Assembly (NCBI GenBank): GCA_900318685.1
Contig: ONLL01000023.1
Span: 1-60,463, forward strand
Direction of reading: 5' to 3'
Length of the DNA stretch: 60,463 nt
Source: an uncultured Prevotellaceae bacterium
Lineage (GTDB): Bacteria > Bacteroidota > Bacteroidia > Bacteroidales > Bacteroidaceae
Shown here piece by piece: positions 6,810-15,326 of this stretch; within the stretch, counting starts at the first letter, position 1, and each line of letters opens with the position of its first letter. Both the position numbers and the translations under genes were made by a program. Under the pieces are notes generated by a model. The model was not told the DNA's origin. It did no database searches and saw nothing but the letters and a program-made list of their open reading frames with translations.

Positions 6810-8210
6810 ATGAAAAAGATTATCGTGGCAGGCATTGGGCCTGGAAGCAAAGAAGATGTCACTCCTGCAGTGCTGCAAGCCGTGCGGGAGGCGGATGTGA
6901 TCGTGGGCTATAAGTACTACTTCCAGTTTATCGAGGGATATGTCAGGGAAGGGTGCGAGTGCATCGACACAGGCATGAAGAAGGAGCGTGAGCGCGCCGA
7001 GCAGGCGTTCGCTATGGCCGAGGAGGGAAAGACCGTGGTGGTGATCTCGTCGGGCGACGCAGGGCTCTACGGCATGGCTCCGCTGGTATATGAGATGGCG
7101 CGTGAACGGCGGTCGGACGTCACGATCGAGACGCTGCCCGGCATCTCGGCGTTTCAGAAGGCAGCGTCGCTGCTGGGCGCTCCTGTGGGTCACGACGTGT
7201 GCATCATCTCGCTGTCGGACCTGATGACTCCCTGGGAGATCATCGAGCGTCGCATCGTGGCCGCTGCCGAGGCCGATTTCGTCACTGCCGTCTACAACCC
7301 CAAGTCGCACGGCCGCTACTGGCAGCTCTACCGGCTGCAGGAGCTGATGCTGCAAAAACGCAAGGCAGACACTCCCGTGGGATATGTGCGCCAGGCGGGC
7401 CGTGCGGAGCAGGAGGTGCGGCTGACCACGCTCGGCGAGCTGGACCCAGAGGATGTGGATATGTTCACCGTCGTGCTCATCGGCAACTCGCAGTCGTTTG
7501 TGGCCGACGGCAGGATGATCACTCCACGCGGCTATTATCAGGCTCACTCCCAGACGGAGGGGTCGCTTGGCTCGCAGATCATGATGGAGTCGTTTCGCAC
7601 CATCAGGAGCGAGCTGCACAGGCAGGACTACCCGCTGGGACATCTCTGGGCCCTGCTGCATGCCATCCATACCACTGCCGACTTCGAGATGGAGAGGATT
7701 CTCTACACCGACGAGGGCGCTGTGGAGACGATGTATGAGAAGGTGGCGGGCGGCGAGCTGAAGACGATCGTGACCGACGTGACGATGGCCCTCAGCGGCA
7801 TCCGCAAGGGTGCGCTGAAGCGCCTGGGCATCGAAGCGAAATGCTACCTCGGCGACCCTCGCACGGAAGCTCTGGCAGCCACTGAGGGCATCACCCGCAC
7901 GCAGGCTGGCATCCGGCTGGCTGTGGAGGATCATCCCGATGCGCTGTTTGCCTTCGGCAATGCCCCTACGGCGCTGATGGAGCTCTGCGACCTGGTGCGC
8001 AAGGGCAAGGCTCGTCCGGCAGGCATCATCGCCGCTCCTGTGGGCTTCGTCCACGTGAAGGAGTCGAAACACATGGTGAAGCCTTTCCGCAGTATTCCCA
8101 AGGTGATCGTGGAGGGCAGGAAGGGCGGCTCAAACCTTGCGGCTACGCTCTGCAATGCCATTCTCACCTTCGACGACGCTGCTCAGCTGAAGCCGGGGAG
8201 GGACGTTTGA
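6810..8210 (+). CDS. cobJ: CobJ-CbiC fusion: precorrin-3B C17-methyltransferase / precorrin-8X methylmutase
   Basis: Residues ~1-245 are a CobJ/CbiH tetrapyrrole methylase: the N-terminal GIGPGSKEDVTPAV loop and SSGDAGLYGM belong to the SAM-binding and substrate sites. This half methylates C17 and contracts the corrin ring. After a short linker, residues ~262-460 are a CbiC/CobH methylmutase, with IHTTADFEM near its active-site His; it moves the C11 methyl to C12 to give (cobalt-)hydrogenobyrinate. I chose the ATG at 6810 because the methylase fold starts there and the promoter box lies just upstream; the 13 codons before it are not part of the fold. It is the first of four fused enzymes on this strand. 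The TGA stop lies inside a 7-bp array that also fills the gap to the next gene. Confidence 0.93.
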   Translation: MKKIIVAGIGPGSKEDVTPAVLQAVREADVIVGYKYYFQFIEGYVREGCECIDTGMKKERERAEQAFAMAEEGKTVVVISSGDAGLYGMAPLVYEMARERRSDVTIETLPGISAFQKAASLLGAPVGHDVCIISLSDLMTPWEIIERRIVAAAEADFVTAVYNPKSHGRYWQLYRLQELMLQKRKADTPVGYVRQAGRAEQEVRLTTLGELDPEDVDMFTVVLIGNSQSFVADGRMITPRGYYQAHSQTEGSLGSQIMMESFRTIRSELHRQDYPLGHLWALLHAIHTTADFEMERILYTDEGAVETMYEKVAGGELKTIVTDVTMALSGIRKGALKRLGIEAKCYLGDPRTEALAATEGITRTQAGIRLAVEDHPDALFAFGNAPTALMELCDLVRKGKARPAGIIAAPVGFVHVKESKHMVKPFRSIPKVIVEGRKGGSNLAATLCNAILTFDDAAQLKPGRDV

Positions 8211-8253
8211 GGTTTGAGAATTGAGATTTGAGGTTTGAGGTTTGAGATTTGAG
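8205..8253 (+). repeat. 7-bp array of GTTTGAG/ATTTGAG units spanning the cobJ-cbiC stop
   Basis: Seven units of (G/A)TTTGAG, with one AATTGAG, start within the last two codons of cobJ-cbiC, contain its TGA (8208-8210) and end 6 bp before the cobL ATG. The spacer between the two genes is almost wholly array. Confidence 0.88.
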
Positions 8254-8259
8254 GGATAT

Positions 8260-9471
8260 ATGATTCGATTTTTCGTCATAGGCATAACTGACCAGCCGCA
8301 TCCATTCTTTCAGCCTGAGGTGCTGGATGTCATCAGGGGCGGACGGGTGTTCTCGGGAGGCAGGCGGCATCATGAGATCGTGGCGCAGCTGCTGCCTGAG
8401 GGAGCACAGTGGATCGACATCACCGTGCCGCTGAGCAACGTCTTTGAGCAATACCGGAAGATGGCGGCCGAGACCATCGTCGTCTTCGCCAGCGGCGATC
8501 CGCTGTTCTTCGGCTTTGCCAACACCCTGAAGCGGGAGATGGCGGAGGCCGAGATCACGGTGTACCCTTCGTTCAACTCGCTGCAGCTGCTGGCCCACAG
8601 GCTGGTGATGCCTTATCACGACATGCGGGTGGTGTCGCTGACGGGCCGCCCCTGGCAGGAGTTTGACCGCGCCCTGATGGAAGGTGCAGGCAAGATAGGC
8701 GTGCTGACCGACCGCGAGCATACGCCGCAGGCCATTACCCGCCGTATGATGGACTACGGCTACAGCGGCTACACGATGAGCGTGGGCGAGCACCTGGGAC
8801 ATCCTGAGCTGGAACGCGTGACCACCCTCACGCTGGAGGAGGCTGCAGGCCGCGATTTCGCCCAACCCAACTGCTTGCTGCTCGTAGGCAACGGCGGCGG
8901 GCACCGCAGGTTTGGCATTGCCGATGCTGACTTCGCGCTGCTCGACGGTCGTGAGAAAATGATCACGAAGATGCCCATCCGACTGCTCACGCTGCAAGCC
9001 CTGGACCTCAGCTCGAGGCGTGTGTTCTGGGATGTGGGCTTCTGCACGGGCAGCGTGTCGATCGAGGCCCGCAGGCTGTTTCCGCACCTGAGGATCGTTG
9101 CCTTCGAGATTCGTCCTGAGTGCGAGGCTATCATCGAGGAGAACGCCCGCCGCCTGGGTGCTCCCGGCATTGAGGTGAGGATGGGCGATTTCCTTGCCTG
9201 TTGCGACTCAGCCGCGAGAGAGATGAAGCCTGATGCCGTCTTTATCGGAGGGCACGGCGGACGGCTGAAGGACATCATGGCGAAGGTGCTGACGGTGCTG
9301 GCCGACGATGGGGTCATGGTGATGAACAGCGTCATTGCGCCCAAGGTCACCACCGACAGCCATCGGCTATGGGACGAGGCGTGCGATGAACTAGGCCTCA
9401 GGCAAGACCCGCCCACAAGAATACAACTCAACGACAATCATCCAATAACGATATTAAGATGCAGAAGATAG
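8260..9471 (+). CDS. cobL: CobL (CbiE-CbiT fusion): precorrin-6Y C5,15-methyltransferase (decarboxylating)
   Basis: The N-terminal half (~1-205, starting MIRFFVIGIT) is a CbiE tetrapyrrole methylase with FASGDPLFFG. The C-terminal half (~215-403) is a CbiT-type Rossmann methylase with DVGFCTGSVSIEA as its SAM motif. Together they methylate C5 and C15 and remove the acetate carboxyl of ring C. The 403-residue length is normal for CobL. I place the start at the ATG at 8260; an in-frame TTG at 8242 lies within the 7-bp array and would add six residues of array origin. The 3' end overlaps the next gene by 13 nt, which suggests coupled translation. Confidence 0.93.
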   Translation: MIRFFVIGITDQPHPFFQPEVLDVIRGGRVFSGGRRHHEIVAQLLPEGAQWIDITVPLSNVFEQYRKMAAETIVVFASGDPLFFGFANTLKREMAEAEITVYPSFNSLQLLAHRLVMPYHDMRVVSLTGRPWQEFDRALMEGAGKIGVLTDREHTPQAITRRMMDYGYSGYTMSVGEHLGHPELERVTTLTLEEAAGRDFAQPNCLLLVGNGGGHRRFGIADADFALLDGREKMITKMPIRLLTLQALDLSSRRVFWDVGFCTGSVSIEARRLFPHLRIVAFEIRPECEAIIEENARRLGAPGIEVRMGDFLACCDSAAREMKPDAVFIGGHGGRLKDIMAKVLTVLADDGVMVMNSVIAPKVTTDSHRLWDEACDELGLRQDPPTRIQLNDNHPITILRCRR

Positions 9472-11255
9472 CCATAGTACAAATCAGCGAGGCTGGCAAT
9501 GAGACAGCCGCTATGCTCCGGAGAGAACTGGGCGGAGAAGCCGTCAGACGCGCAGACGTAGGCAAGGTGTGGACTCAGTATGATGCTTTTGTCTTTATCG
9601 GAGCGATGGGCATCTGTGTGAGGACGATAGCCCCTTTGGTCAAAGACAAGCACGAAGACCCTGCTGTAGTGTGCATCGACACGCTGGGACTGAATGTCAT
9701 TTCCGTGCTCAGCGGCCACGTGGGAGGCGCCAACGACCTGACTCGGCAGATTGCAGCGATGACAGGTGGCCGCGAGGTGATCACCACCCAGAGCGACAAT
9801 GCCGGCCTGTGGGCGCTCGACACGCTGGAGAAACGCTTCGGATGGCCCGTTGCGAGCGACGATGATATGAACGAATGCATCTTTGCCTTCGTCAACAGGA
9901 AGCCGACGGCACTGCTGCTGGAGGTGCGCGACGAGGGTACGGATTACCTGGAAGCGACAAAGCCCGATCACGTCACCATCATCGATGACATCAGCGAGGC
10001 CGCCCCCGGGAAATACGAGCTGGTGATCATCGTCTCGCCATTCATGGCCGACGTCCCTGACGACATGCTTCAGCTGCATTTCGTTCCGATGGTAGGCACC
10101 GTAGGCTTCGGCCTGGCTCACGAGCCTGATGACTACGAGGATATCTACGACGAGATAGACGAGGCCTTCGCCACGCGAGGCATCCTGCCTTGTGCACATC
10201 GCTACTGCACCATCGACGTGAAGGCCGGCGAGCCCTTCGTCGAGATGCTGCGGACGGAGTATGAGGAGGAGGTGACGTTCTTCTCGGCCGAGGAGCTCGC
10301 CCAAGTGGAAGTGCCCAATCCCAGCGAGACAGTGGCGAAGCACGTAGGCACACCCAGCGTCTGCGAGGCAGCAGCTATCTTGGGTTCCAATCATGGCAAG
10401 CTCATCATCCCCAAGGTGAAGGGCAAGAACTGGACGGCAGCACTGGCTATCGACGAAAAGCATCTGCGAACTCCAGGCGCCCCTGGGAGAGAGGACGGGA
10501 ACAAGGTTGGCCATATCGAGATAGTGGGTGCCGGTCCTGGCGATCCCGACCTGGTGAGCGTGCGCGGCAGGAAGATGCTGGAGCGTGCCGATCTCATCCT
10601 CTATGCCGGCTCGCTGGTGCCCCGCGAGCTCACCGAATGCCATAAGGAGGGAGCCGTCGTCCGCTCGTCGGCCGAGATGACGCTGGAAGAGCAATGCCTG
10701 CTGATGAAGGAGCACTACGACAAAGGACACTTCATCGTGCGACTGCATACGGGCGATCCCTGCATCTTCGGCGCTATTCAGGAGCAGATGGCCTTCTTCG
10801 ACAAGAACGGTATGGACTATCACATCACGCCGGGCATTTCCAGTTTCCTGGCCGCCGCTGCCGAGCTGCGCAGTCAGTTCACCATTCCCGAGCGCTGCCA
10901 GACCATCATCCTCACCCGAGGCGAAGGGCGCACGCCGATGCCCGAGAAAGAGCAGCTGCACCTGCTGGCCCGCAGCCAAAGCACGATGTGCATCTTCCTC
11001 TCGGCTGCGATAGTCGACGATGTGCAGCGCGAGCTGCTGATGGAATATCCTGAGGATACTCCCGTAGCTGCCTGCTATCATCTGACTTGGCCCGACCAGC
11101 GCATCGTCCGCGGCGAGCTCAGAGACCTGGCCACGATGGTTCACGACAATCATTTCACGCTCACGACGATGATCGTCGTAGGCGAGGCCATCGACAACCG
11201 TCAGGGCCTCTCGCTGCTCTACAGCAAGGACTTCTCGCACCTTTTCAGAAAATAG
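9459..11255 (+). CDS. cobM: CbiG-CobM fusion: cobalt-precorrin-5A hydrolase / precorrin-4 C11-methyltransferase
   Basis: Residues ~1-335 are CbiG: GAMGICVRTIAPLVKDKHED and, further on, LSGHVGGAND are family signatures, with the central and C-terminal CbiG domains following. CbiG opens the delta-lactone and releases acetaldehyde, a step of the anaerobic pathway. Residues ~350-598 are CobM/CbiF: VGAGPGDPDLVSVRG and RLHTGDPCIFGA are its SAM and substrate loops; it methylates C11, the step before CbiG. A fusion thus joins two consecutive reactions. The presence of CbiG marks the early-cobalt route despite the CobJ/CobL-type names used for the fused methylases. Confidence 0.93.
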   Translation: MQKIAIVQISEAGNETAAMLRRELGGEAVRRADVGKVWTQYDAFVFIGAMGICVRTIAPLVKDKHEDPAVVCIDTLGLNVISVLSGHVGGANDLTRQIAAMTGGREVITTQSDNAGLWALDTLEKRFGWPVASDDDMNECIFAFVNRKPTALLLEVRDEGTDYLEATKPDHVTIIDDISEAAPGKYELVIIVSPFMADVPDDMLQLHFVPMVGTVGFGLAHEPDDYEDIYDEIDEAFATRGILPCAHRYCTIDVKAGEPFVEMLRTEYEEEVTFFSAEELAQVEVPNPSETVAKHVGTPSVCEAAAILGSNHGKLIIPKVKGKNWTAALAIDEKHLRTPGAPGREDGNKVGHIEIVGAGPGDPDLVSVRGRKMLERADLILYAGSLVPRELTECHKEGAVVRSSAEMTLEEQCLLMKEHYDKGHFIVRLHTGDPCIFGAIQEQMAFFDKNGMDYHITPGISSFLAAAAELRSQFTIPERCQTIILTRGEGRTPMPEKEQLHLLARSQSTMCIFLSAAIVDDVQRELLMEYPEDTPVAACYHLTWPDQRIVRGELRDLATMVHDNHFTLTTMIVVGEAIDNRQGLSLLYSKDFSHLFRK

Positions 11256-11286
11256 AATGAGAATCAGTTAAAAACGAGACAAAAGC

Positions 11287-13056
11287 ATGCTTCTGGTATT
11301 TGGAGGGACTACTGAAGGCCGTAAGGCGGCCGAGGTGCTGGAGGAGGCCGGCTCACCCTATTACTACAGCACGAAGACTGGCGAGCAGGACCTGACGCTG
11401 CATCATGGCCAGCGCATCGACGGAGCTCTCGACCGGGAGGCGATGCGTGCCTTCTGTCGTGAGCATCTGATCCGCCTTGTGGTGGACGCTGCCCATCCCT
11501 TTGCCTCACAGCTGCATGCCACCATCGCCGAGGTGACGGCCGAGCTCCACATCCCGCTGGTGCGCTATGAGCGCATCTATCCCCCTCGCGACCCCGACAT
11601 CACCTGGATCGACGACTACGCTGAGCTCGCCTCCATTCTCCATCCGCCCGTCACCCTGCTGGCTACGACAGGCGTGCAGTCGATAGGCCGACTGAAACCG
11701 CTGGAGGACAAGGGCATAAGCATCATCTATCGCATCCTGCCCCGCGAGTCATCAGTAGCGTTGGCAGAGCAGCAAGGAGCCACCGCCGACCAGCTGTGCT
11801 TCTATGAAGACAACGGCACACTCGATGTTGGCGCTGATGTCATCCTGCTGAAGGAAAGCGGACTGACAGGCGGCTTCGTCGAGAAGGTGCAGGCAGCACG
11901 CCGACAGGGAATGCGCATCATGGCCCTGAAGCGTCCGCCGCTCACGGCGAAAGCTGCATTCGTGGTCAACGGGCAGCACGGCCTCAGGCGCGCCGTCGAG
12001 CAGCTCCTGCCTGCATTCTTCCCCCTGCATAGCGGCCTCACCACAGGCACCTGTGCTACGGCGGCAGCTGTGGCTGCTGCGCTCAGTCTGCTGAGCGACG
12101 AGCAGCCTGCAGCGGTGCCCGTCATCCTTCCCGATGGCGAAACCATCGATGTGCCTGTGGCCTACCACGACGGCTATGCCTCCTGCTACAAGGCGGCCGG
12201 CGACGATCCGGATGTGACCGACGGCATAGAGATAAGGGCCAGCGTCAGCCTGCAACCTGCGTCAAATGAACGGGAACCGATTGAGATTCTCGGCGGCGAA
12301 GGCGTGGGCATCATCACGCTGCCGGGATTCGACTATCCGCCTGGCTCACCTGCCATCAATAAGGTCCCACGCATGATGATCAGCCGCAATCTGGAGCCCT
12401 TCGGCGCAGCGCTGCAAGTGACGATCAGCGTGCCTCAAGGTGCAGAGATGGCTCGTCGCACTTTCAATCCCCGCCTGGGCATCGAGGGAGGCATCAGCAT
12501 CATCGGCGTCTCGGGCGTCGTGAAACCCTTCAGCGAGGAAGCCTTCATCGACTCCATCCGCAAGTGTATGACCATAGCCAAGGCCAGCGGCACCGACCGC
12601 GTGGTGATCAACAGCGGCGGCAAGAGCGAGCGCTTCATCAGCGACTGCTATCCTCAGCTGCCCCGGCAGGCATTCGTGCAGTATGGCAATTATATCGGCG
12701 AGACGCTGCGCATAGCCCACGAGCTGGGCATCCGTCGCGTCACTCTCGGCGTGATGCTCGGTAAGGCTGTCAAGCTGGCAGCCGGACATCTGGATACTCA
12801 TAGCCGCCGGGCAGTGATGGATCTCGACTTCGTAGGGAAACTGCTGAATGAGGCCGGCGTCAGCATCGACATCAGCCGTATCACACTGGCCAGGGAGTTG
12901 TGGGAGATGATTCCCGCTCATCAGCTCGAGCGCTTCGCGAGCGTCGTGATCAGTCATTGCGGTCAGTATTGCCGCCCGCTCTTACCCGACGGAGAACTCA
13001 CCATCCTGCTGATCGACGACAACGGGACTATCTACCCCACCCCATCTTTCAGTTAA
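11287..13056 (+). CDS. cbiD: CbiJ-CbiD fusion: precorrin-6A reductase / cobalt-precorrin-5B C1-methyltransferase
   Basis: Residues ~1-245 are CobK/CbiJ, beginning MLLVFGGTTEGRKAAEVLEE, with a VDAAHPFA motif; it reduces the macrocycle with NAD(P)H. Residues ~250-589 are CbiD, with HSGLTTGTCATAAAVAA, the conserved entry of that family, and INSGGKSERF; it methylates C1 using SAM. These are neighbouring steps of the anaerobic route. The gene starts 31 nt after cobM with no clear promoter between, so it is probably the last gene of the + strand operon. It ends 10 bp before a long 7-bp array and faces btuC. Confidence 0.92.
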   Translation: MLLVFGGTTEGRKAAEVLEEAGSPYYYSTKTGEQDLTLHHGQRIDGALDREAMRAFCREHLIRLVVDAAHPFASQLHATIAEVTAELHIPLVRYERIYPPRDPDITWIDDYAELASILHPPVTLLATTGVQSIGRLKPLEDKGISIIYRILPRESSVALAEQQGATADQLCFYEDNGTLDVGADVILLKESGLTGGFVEKVQAARRQGMRIMALKRPPLTAKAAFVVNGQHGLRRAVEQLLPAFFPLHSGLTTGTCATAAAVAAALSLLSDEQPAAVPVILPDGETIDVPVAYHDGYASCYKAAGDDPDVTDGIEIRASVSLQPASNEREPIEILGGEGVGIITLPGFDYPPGSPAINKVPRMMISRNLEPFGAALQVTISVPQGAEMARRTFNPRLGIEGGISIIGVSGVVKPFSEEAFIDSIRKCMTIAKASGTDRVVINSGGKSERFISDCYPQLPRQAFVQYGNYIGETLRIAHELGIRRVTLGVMLGKAVKLAAGHLDTHSRRAVMDLDFVGKLLNEAGVSIDISRITLARELWEMIPAHQLERFASVVISHCGQYCRPLLPDGELTILLIDDNGTIYPTPSFS

Positions 13057-13065
13057 GCCTCGCTT

Positions 13066-13138
13066 TCCACCATCCACCATCCACCATCCACCATCCACCA
13101 TCCACCATCCACCATCCACATTCCTCACTCCTCACTCC
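13066..13138 (+). repeat. 7-bp array, TCCACCA then TCCTCAC, filling the convergent spacer
   Basis: Seven TCCACCA units (13066-13114) are followed without loss of phase by TCCACAT, TCCTCAC, TCCTCAC and a partial unit. The array fills nearly all of the space between the two converging operons, and the stop codon of btuC (13125-13127 on the - strand) lies within it. Confidence 0.9.
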
Positions 13139-14138
13139 GCTTGCGGAAGAGCACGGCAGCGATGACAGGAGCGCCCACGAGGGCAGTGACGCTATTGACG
13201 GGCAGGGCGCCCTCGAAGCCAGGCATGCGGGCGATGAGGTTGCAGAGCAAGGCCAAGGCCGAGCCACAGAGAGCGGTGGCAGGCATAAGGATGCGGTGGT
13301 CGCTGGTGTGGAAAAGCGCTCGCGTGAGGTGGGGCACAGCCAGGCCGACAAACATAATCGGACCGCAATAGGCCGTCACGATGGCAACAAGCACTCCCGA
13401 CGACACAATGACCAGCATGCGTGCACGCTTGATGTTCAGTCCCAGGTTGGCGGCATAGCGGTCGCCCAGCAGCAGGATATTCATGGGTTTCACCAGCAGA
13501 CAAGCCAACGGCAGCAAGATGCCCATCAAGGCCACGAAGAGCAGCATCTCGTTGCCCGATACACGTGAGAACGATCCCAGTCCCCATACCACAAACGCCT
13601 TAACATCCTCCTCGGGCGAGAGAAATTTCAGCACACCGATGAGGGCATTGGCCAGATAACCTATCATCACACCGATGATGAGCAGCGTGACGTTGCCTCT
13701 CACCTTTTGCGAGATCCAGAGAATGAGCAACAGCACCGCCAAGGCGCCGACGACGGCGGCCACCGACATAGCGGCATCGCCCAGATAGCCCAGACGAGAG
13801 AGAGCCACTCCGCCGAGCTGTCCTGACAACAGCACGACAAAGGCCACACCCAGCGCCGCACCATTGCTGATGCCCAGCACCGACGGTCCTGCCAGAGGAT
13901 TGCGAAACACCGTCTGCATCTGTAGTCCGCTGACAGCGAGTCCTGCTCCTGCGGCGATGGCGGTGAGTGCCTGAGGCAGGCGGCTGCTGAAGATAATGTT
14001 GGTCCATATCTCCGATTCCGATGCGTCGCCAAGCAATATGCGGCACACATCGCCTACAGGTATTCTCACCGTGCCGATGAGCAAGTTGATCACCATCAGC
14101 GCAATGATCAGAAGCAGCAAGAGCAGAAAACGCATCAT
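13125..14138 (-). CDS. btuC: FecCD-family permease, probably vitamin B12 importer BtuC
   Basis: The 337-residue product is a polytopic membrane protein of the FecCD/BtuC family with about ten hydrophobic segments. It has the typical QTVFRNPLAGPSVLGISNGA region and, near the C-terminus, GPIMFVGLAVPHLTRAL, the conserved loop close to the ATPase contact site. It would carry substrate through the inner membrane for the binding protein encoded just upstream (btuF-like, 14201-15313). Setting inside the cobalamin locus points to corrinoid import; iron-siderophore transport is the main alternative. No BtuD ATPase gene is next to it. The last codons (RSEE and the stop) are written in 7-bp array sequence. 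Confidence 0.82.
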   Translation of the reverse strand: MMRFLLLLLLIIALMVINLLIGTVRIPVGDVCRILLGDASESEIWTNIIFSSRLPQALTAIAAGAGLAVSGLQMQTVFRNPLAGPSVLGISNGAALGVAFVVLLSGQLGGVALSRLGYLGDAAMSVAAVVGALAVLLLILWISQKVRGNVTLLIIGVMIGYLANALIGVLKFLSPEEDVKAFVVWGLGSFSRVSGNEMLLFVALMGILLPLACLLVKPMNILLLGDRYAANLGLNIKRARMLVIVSSGVLVAIVTAYCGPIMFVGLAVPHLTRALFHTSDHRILMPATALCGSALALLCNLIARMPGFEGALPVNSVTALVGAPVIAAVLFRKRSEE

Positions 14139-14142
14139 GTCT

Positions 14143-14208
14143 ATTTCACTATTTTACGATTTCACAATTTCCACACTCCTAACTCCTCACTCCTAACTCC
14201 TCACTCCA
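14143..14208 (-). repeat. 8-bp then 7-bp array filling the btuF-btuC spacer
   Basis: On the + strand, 14143-14173 shows weak 8-bp steps beginning ATTTCAC/ATTTTAC. From 14174 five exact 7-bp steps alternate CACTCCT and AACTCCT, ending at 14208. The stop codon of the btuF-like gene (14201-14203 on the - strand) is inside the array. Confidence 0.78.
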
Positions 14209-15313
14209 AAAGTCTGTAGAACTTAGGCTGGTAGTCGGCCTCCACCAGCTCAGGATGGAAGATAGCCACGAAGTCCTTCAGCAGCACGTCAGGCTCAACG
14301 GGAGTGATCTCGTAGTATGGCTGTTGCCTCATGTTGCAGTAGATCACCTTCCGCTCCTTGAAGGCTTTCAGCAGCTCGTTGCGGGGCTCCGAGGCTTTCA
14401 GTGCTTCGTAGCTGAACTCATCCGGGTAGCTGTTCAGGATGCGCCAGTAGTCAGCATTGGCAGAGAGGGCATACATCTTCTCGAATTCCAGGTTCTCGCC
14501 AGCCGTCTCTTCGTCGTGAATCACGTAGTCGGCACCAGCGTCACGAAAGAGCTGTGCCAGATAGTTCTTGCCGCCTACTGCATGCCAGGTGCCATAGTGC
14601 ATCTCGCCGCTGGTCACGGTGGGCCGCTCGCCGTCGAGCTTTTCGGTGAGGGCTTTCAAGGTGTTGTAGCGACTTTCGATGCCGCCGAACACCTCATTGG
14701 CCTCGCTCTCCTTGCCTACGAGCATTCCCACCACCTTCACCCATTCAGCCTGCCCCAGCGGGTTGAGCTCCTGATAGCCCAGATGAGGGATGAGCGTGAT
14801 GCCTGTAGCAGTGATGGCATCATAGCCACCACGCTTGAAGGGCGAGATGAGGATCACGTCGGGATGAGCGGCAAGGATCAGCTCAGTGTCGAATTCTCCC
14901 TCCATACCGATTTTCACGATGCGCCCGTCTTTCACCCTTTGAAGGATATCCTCGTTGAACAGGTTTTTCGTGCCGGTGATGCCTTTCACCACATCGTGGG
15001 CATCGAGAGCGGTGAAGTTCGACAGCTGCAGCGCCGTCATGCAGATCGTGCTGCGGATGGGCACGTGCACCTTCTGATAGCCTGAAGGCACCGCTGCATC
15101 ATCGCTCCGCACCAGTGCAAAATGGTCGCTAGCTCCGATATCCAACAGTCGGACACCCGATGAGTCGCGTACGGAGAATCCCGTAGCGTATTTCACCGTC
15201 ATCTCCGCCCGCGGGCTGGCGTCGCCGCTGTCGCTACGTTGCTGTTGGCTGCCTTTCTGCGAGCAGGCTGCCATCAGTATGCAGATTAAGAATATTCCCA
15301 GATATCGTTTCAT
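14201..15313 (-). CDS. btuF: ABC-transporter substrate-binding lipoprotein, BtuF-like
   Basis: The product starts MKRYLGIFLICILMAACSQK, a lipoprotein signal peptide with the acylated Cys in MAAC. The rest is a two-lobe TroA/BtuF-like binding fold, with VVKGITGTKNLFNED near the N-lobe and AHPDVILISPFKRGG at the start of the second strand set. It would hold corrinoid, or possibly an iron chelate, in the periplasm and deliver it to the permease downstream. I placed the start at 15313 because the lipobox follows directly; the open frame extends 31 codons further upstream into cbiB. A TACCTTTG promoter lies ~30 nt before this ATG. Confidence 0.82.
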   Translation of the reverse strand: MKRYLGIFLICILMAACSQKGSQQQRSDSGDASPRAEMTVKYATGFSVRDSSGVRLLDIGASDHFALVRSDDAAVPSGYQKVHVPIRSTICMTALQLSNFTALDAHDVVKGITGTKNLFNEDILQRVKDGRIVKIGMEGEFDTELILAAHPDVILISPFKRGGYDAITATGITLIPHLGYQELNPLGQAEWVKVVGMLVGKESEANEVFGGIESRYNTLKALTEKLDGERPTVTSGEMHYGTWHAVGGKNYLAQLFRDAGADYVIHDEETAGENLEFEKMYALSANADYWRILNSYPDEFSYEALKASEPRNELLKAFKERKVIYCNMRQQPYYEITPVEPDVLLKDFVAIFHPELVEADYQPKFYRLLE

Positions 15314-15326
15314 AGTGATGCTTTTT

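Noticed and set aside
9438-11240. A 600-codon open frame on the - strand opposite cbiG-cobM
   Set aside because: The + strand has unmistakable CbiG and CobM domains; the - strand frame is His/Gln-rich and shows no family resemblance, as expected for a GC-rich shadow frame.
14139-14200. A terminator between btuF and btuC
   Set aside because: The stretch is a tandem array without a usable stem, so there is no structural evidence for termination.
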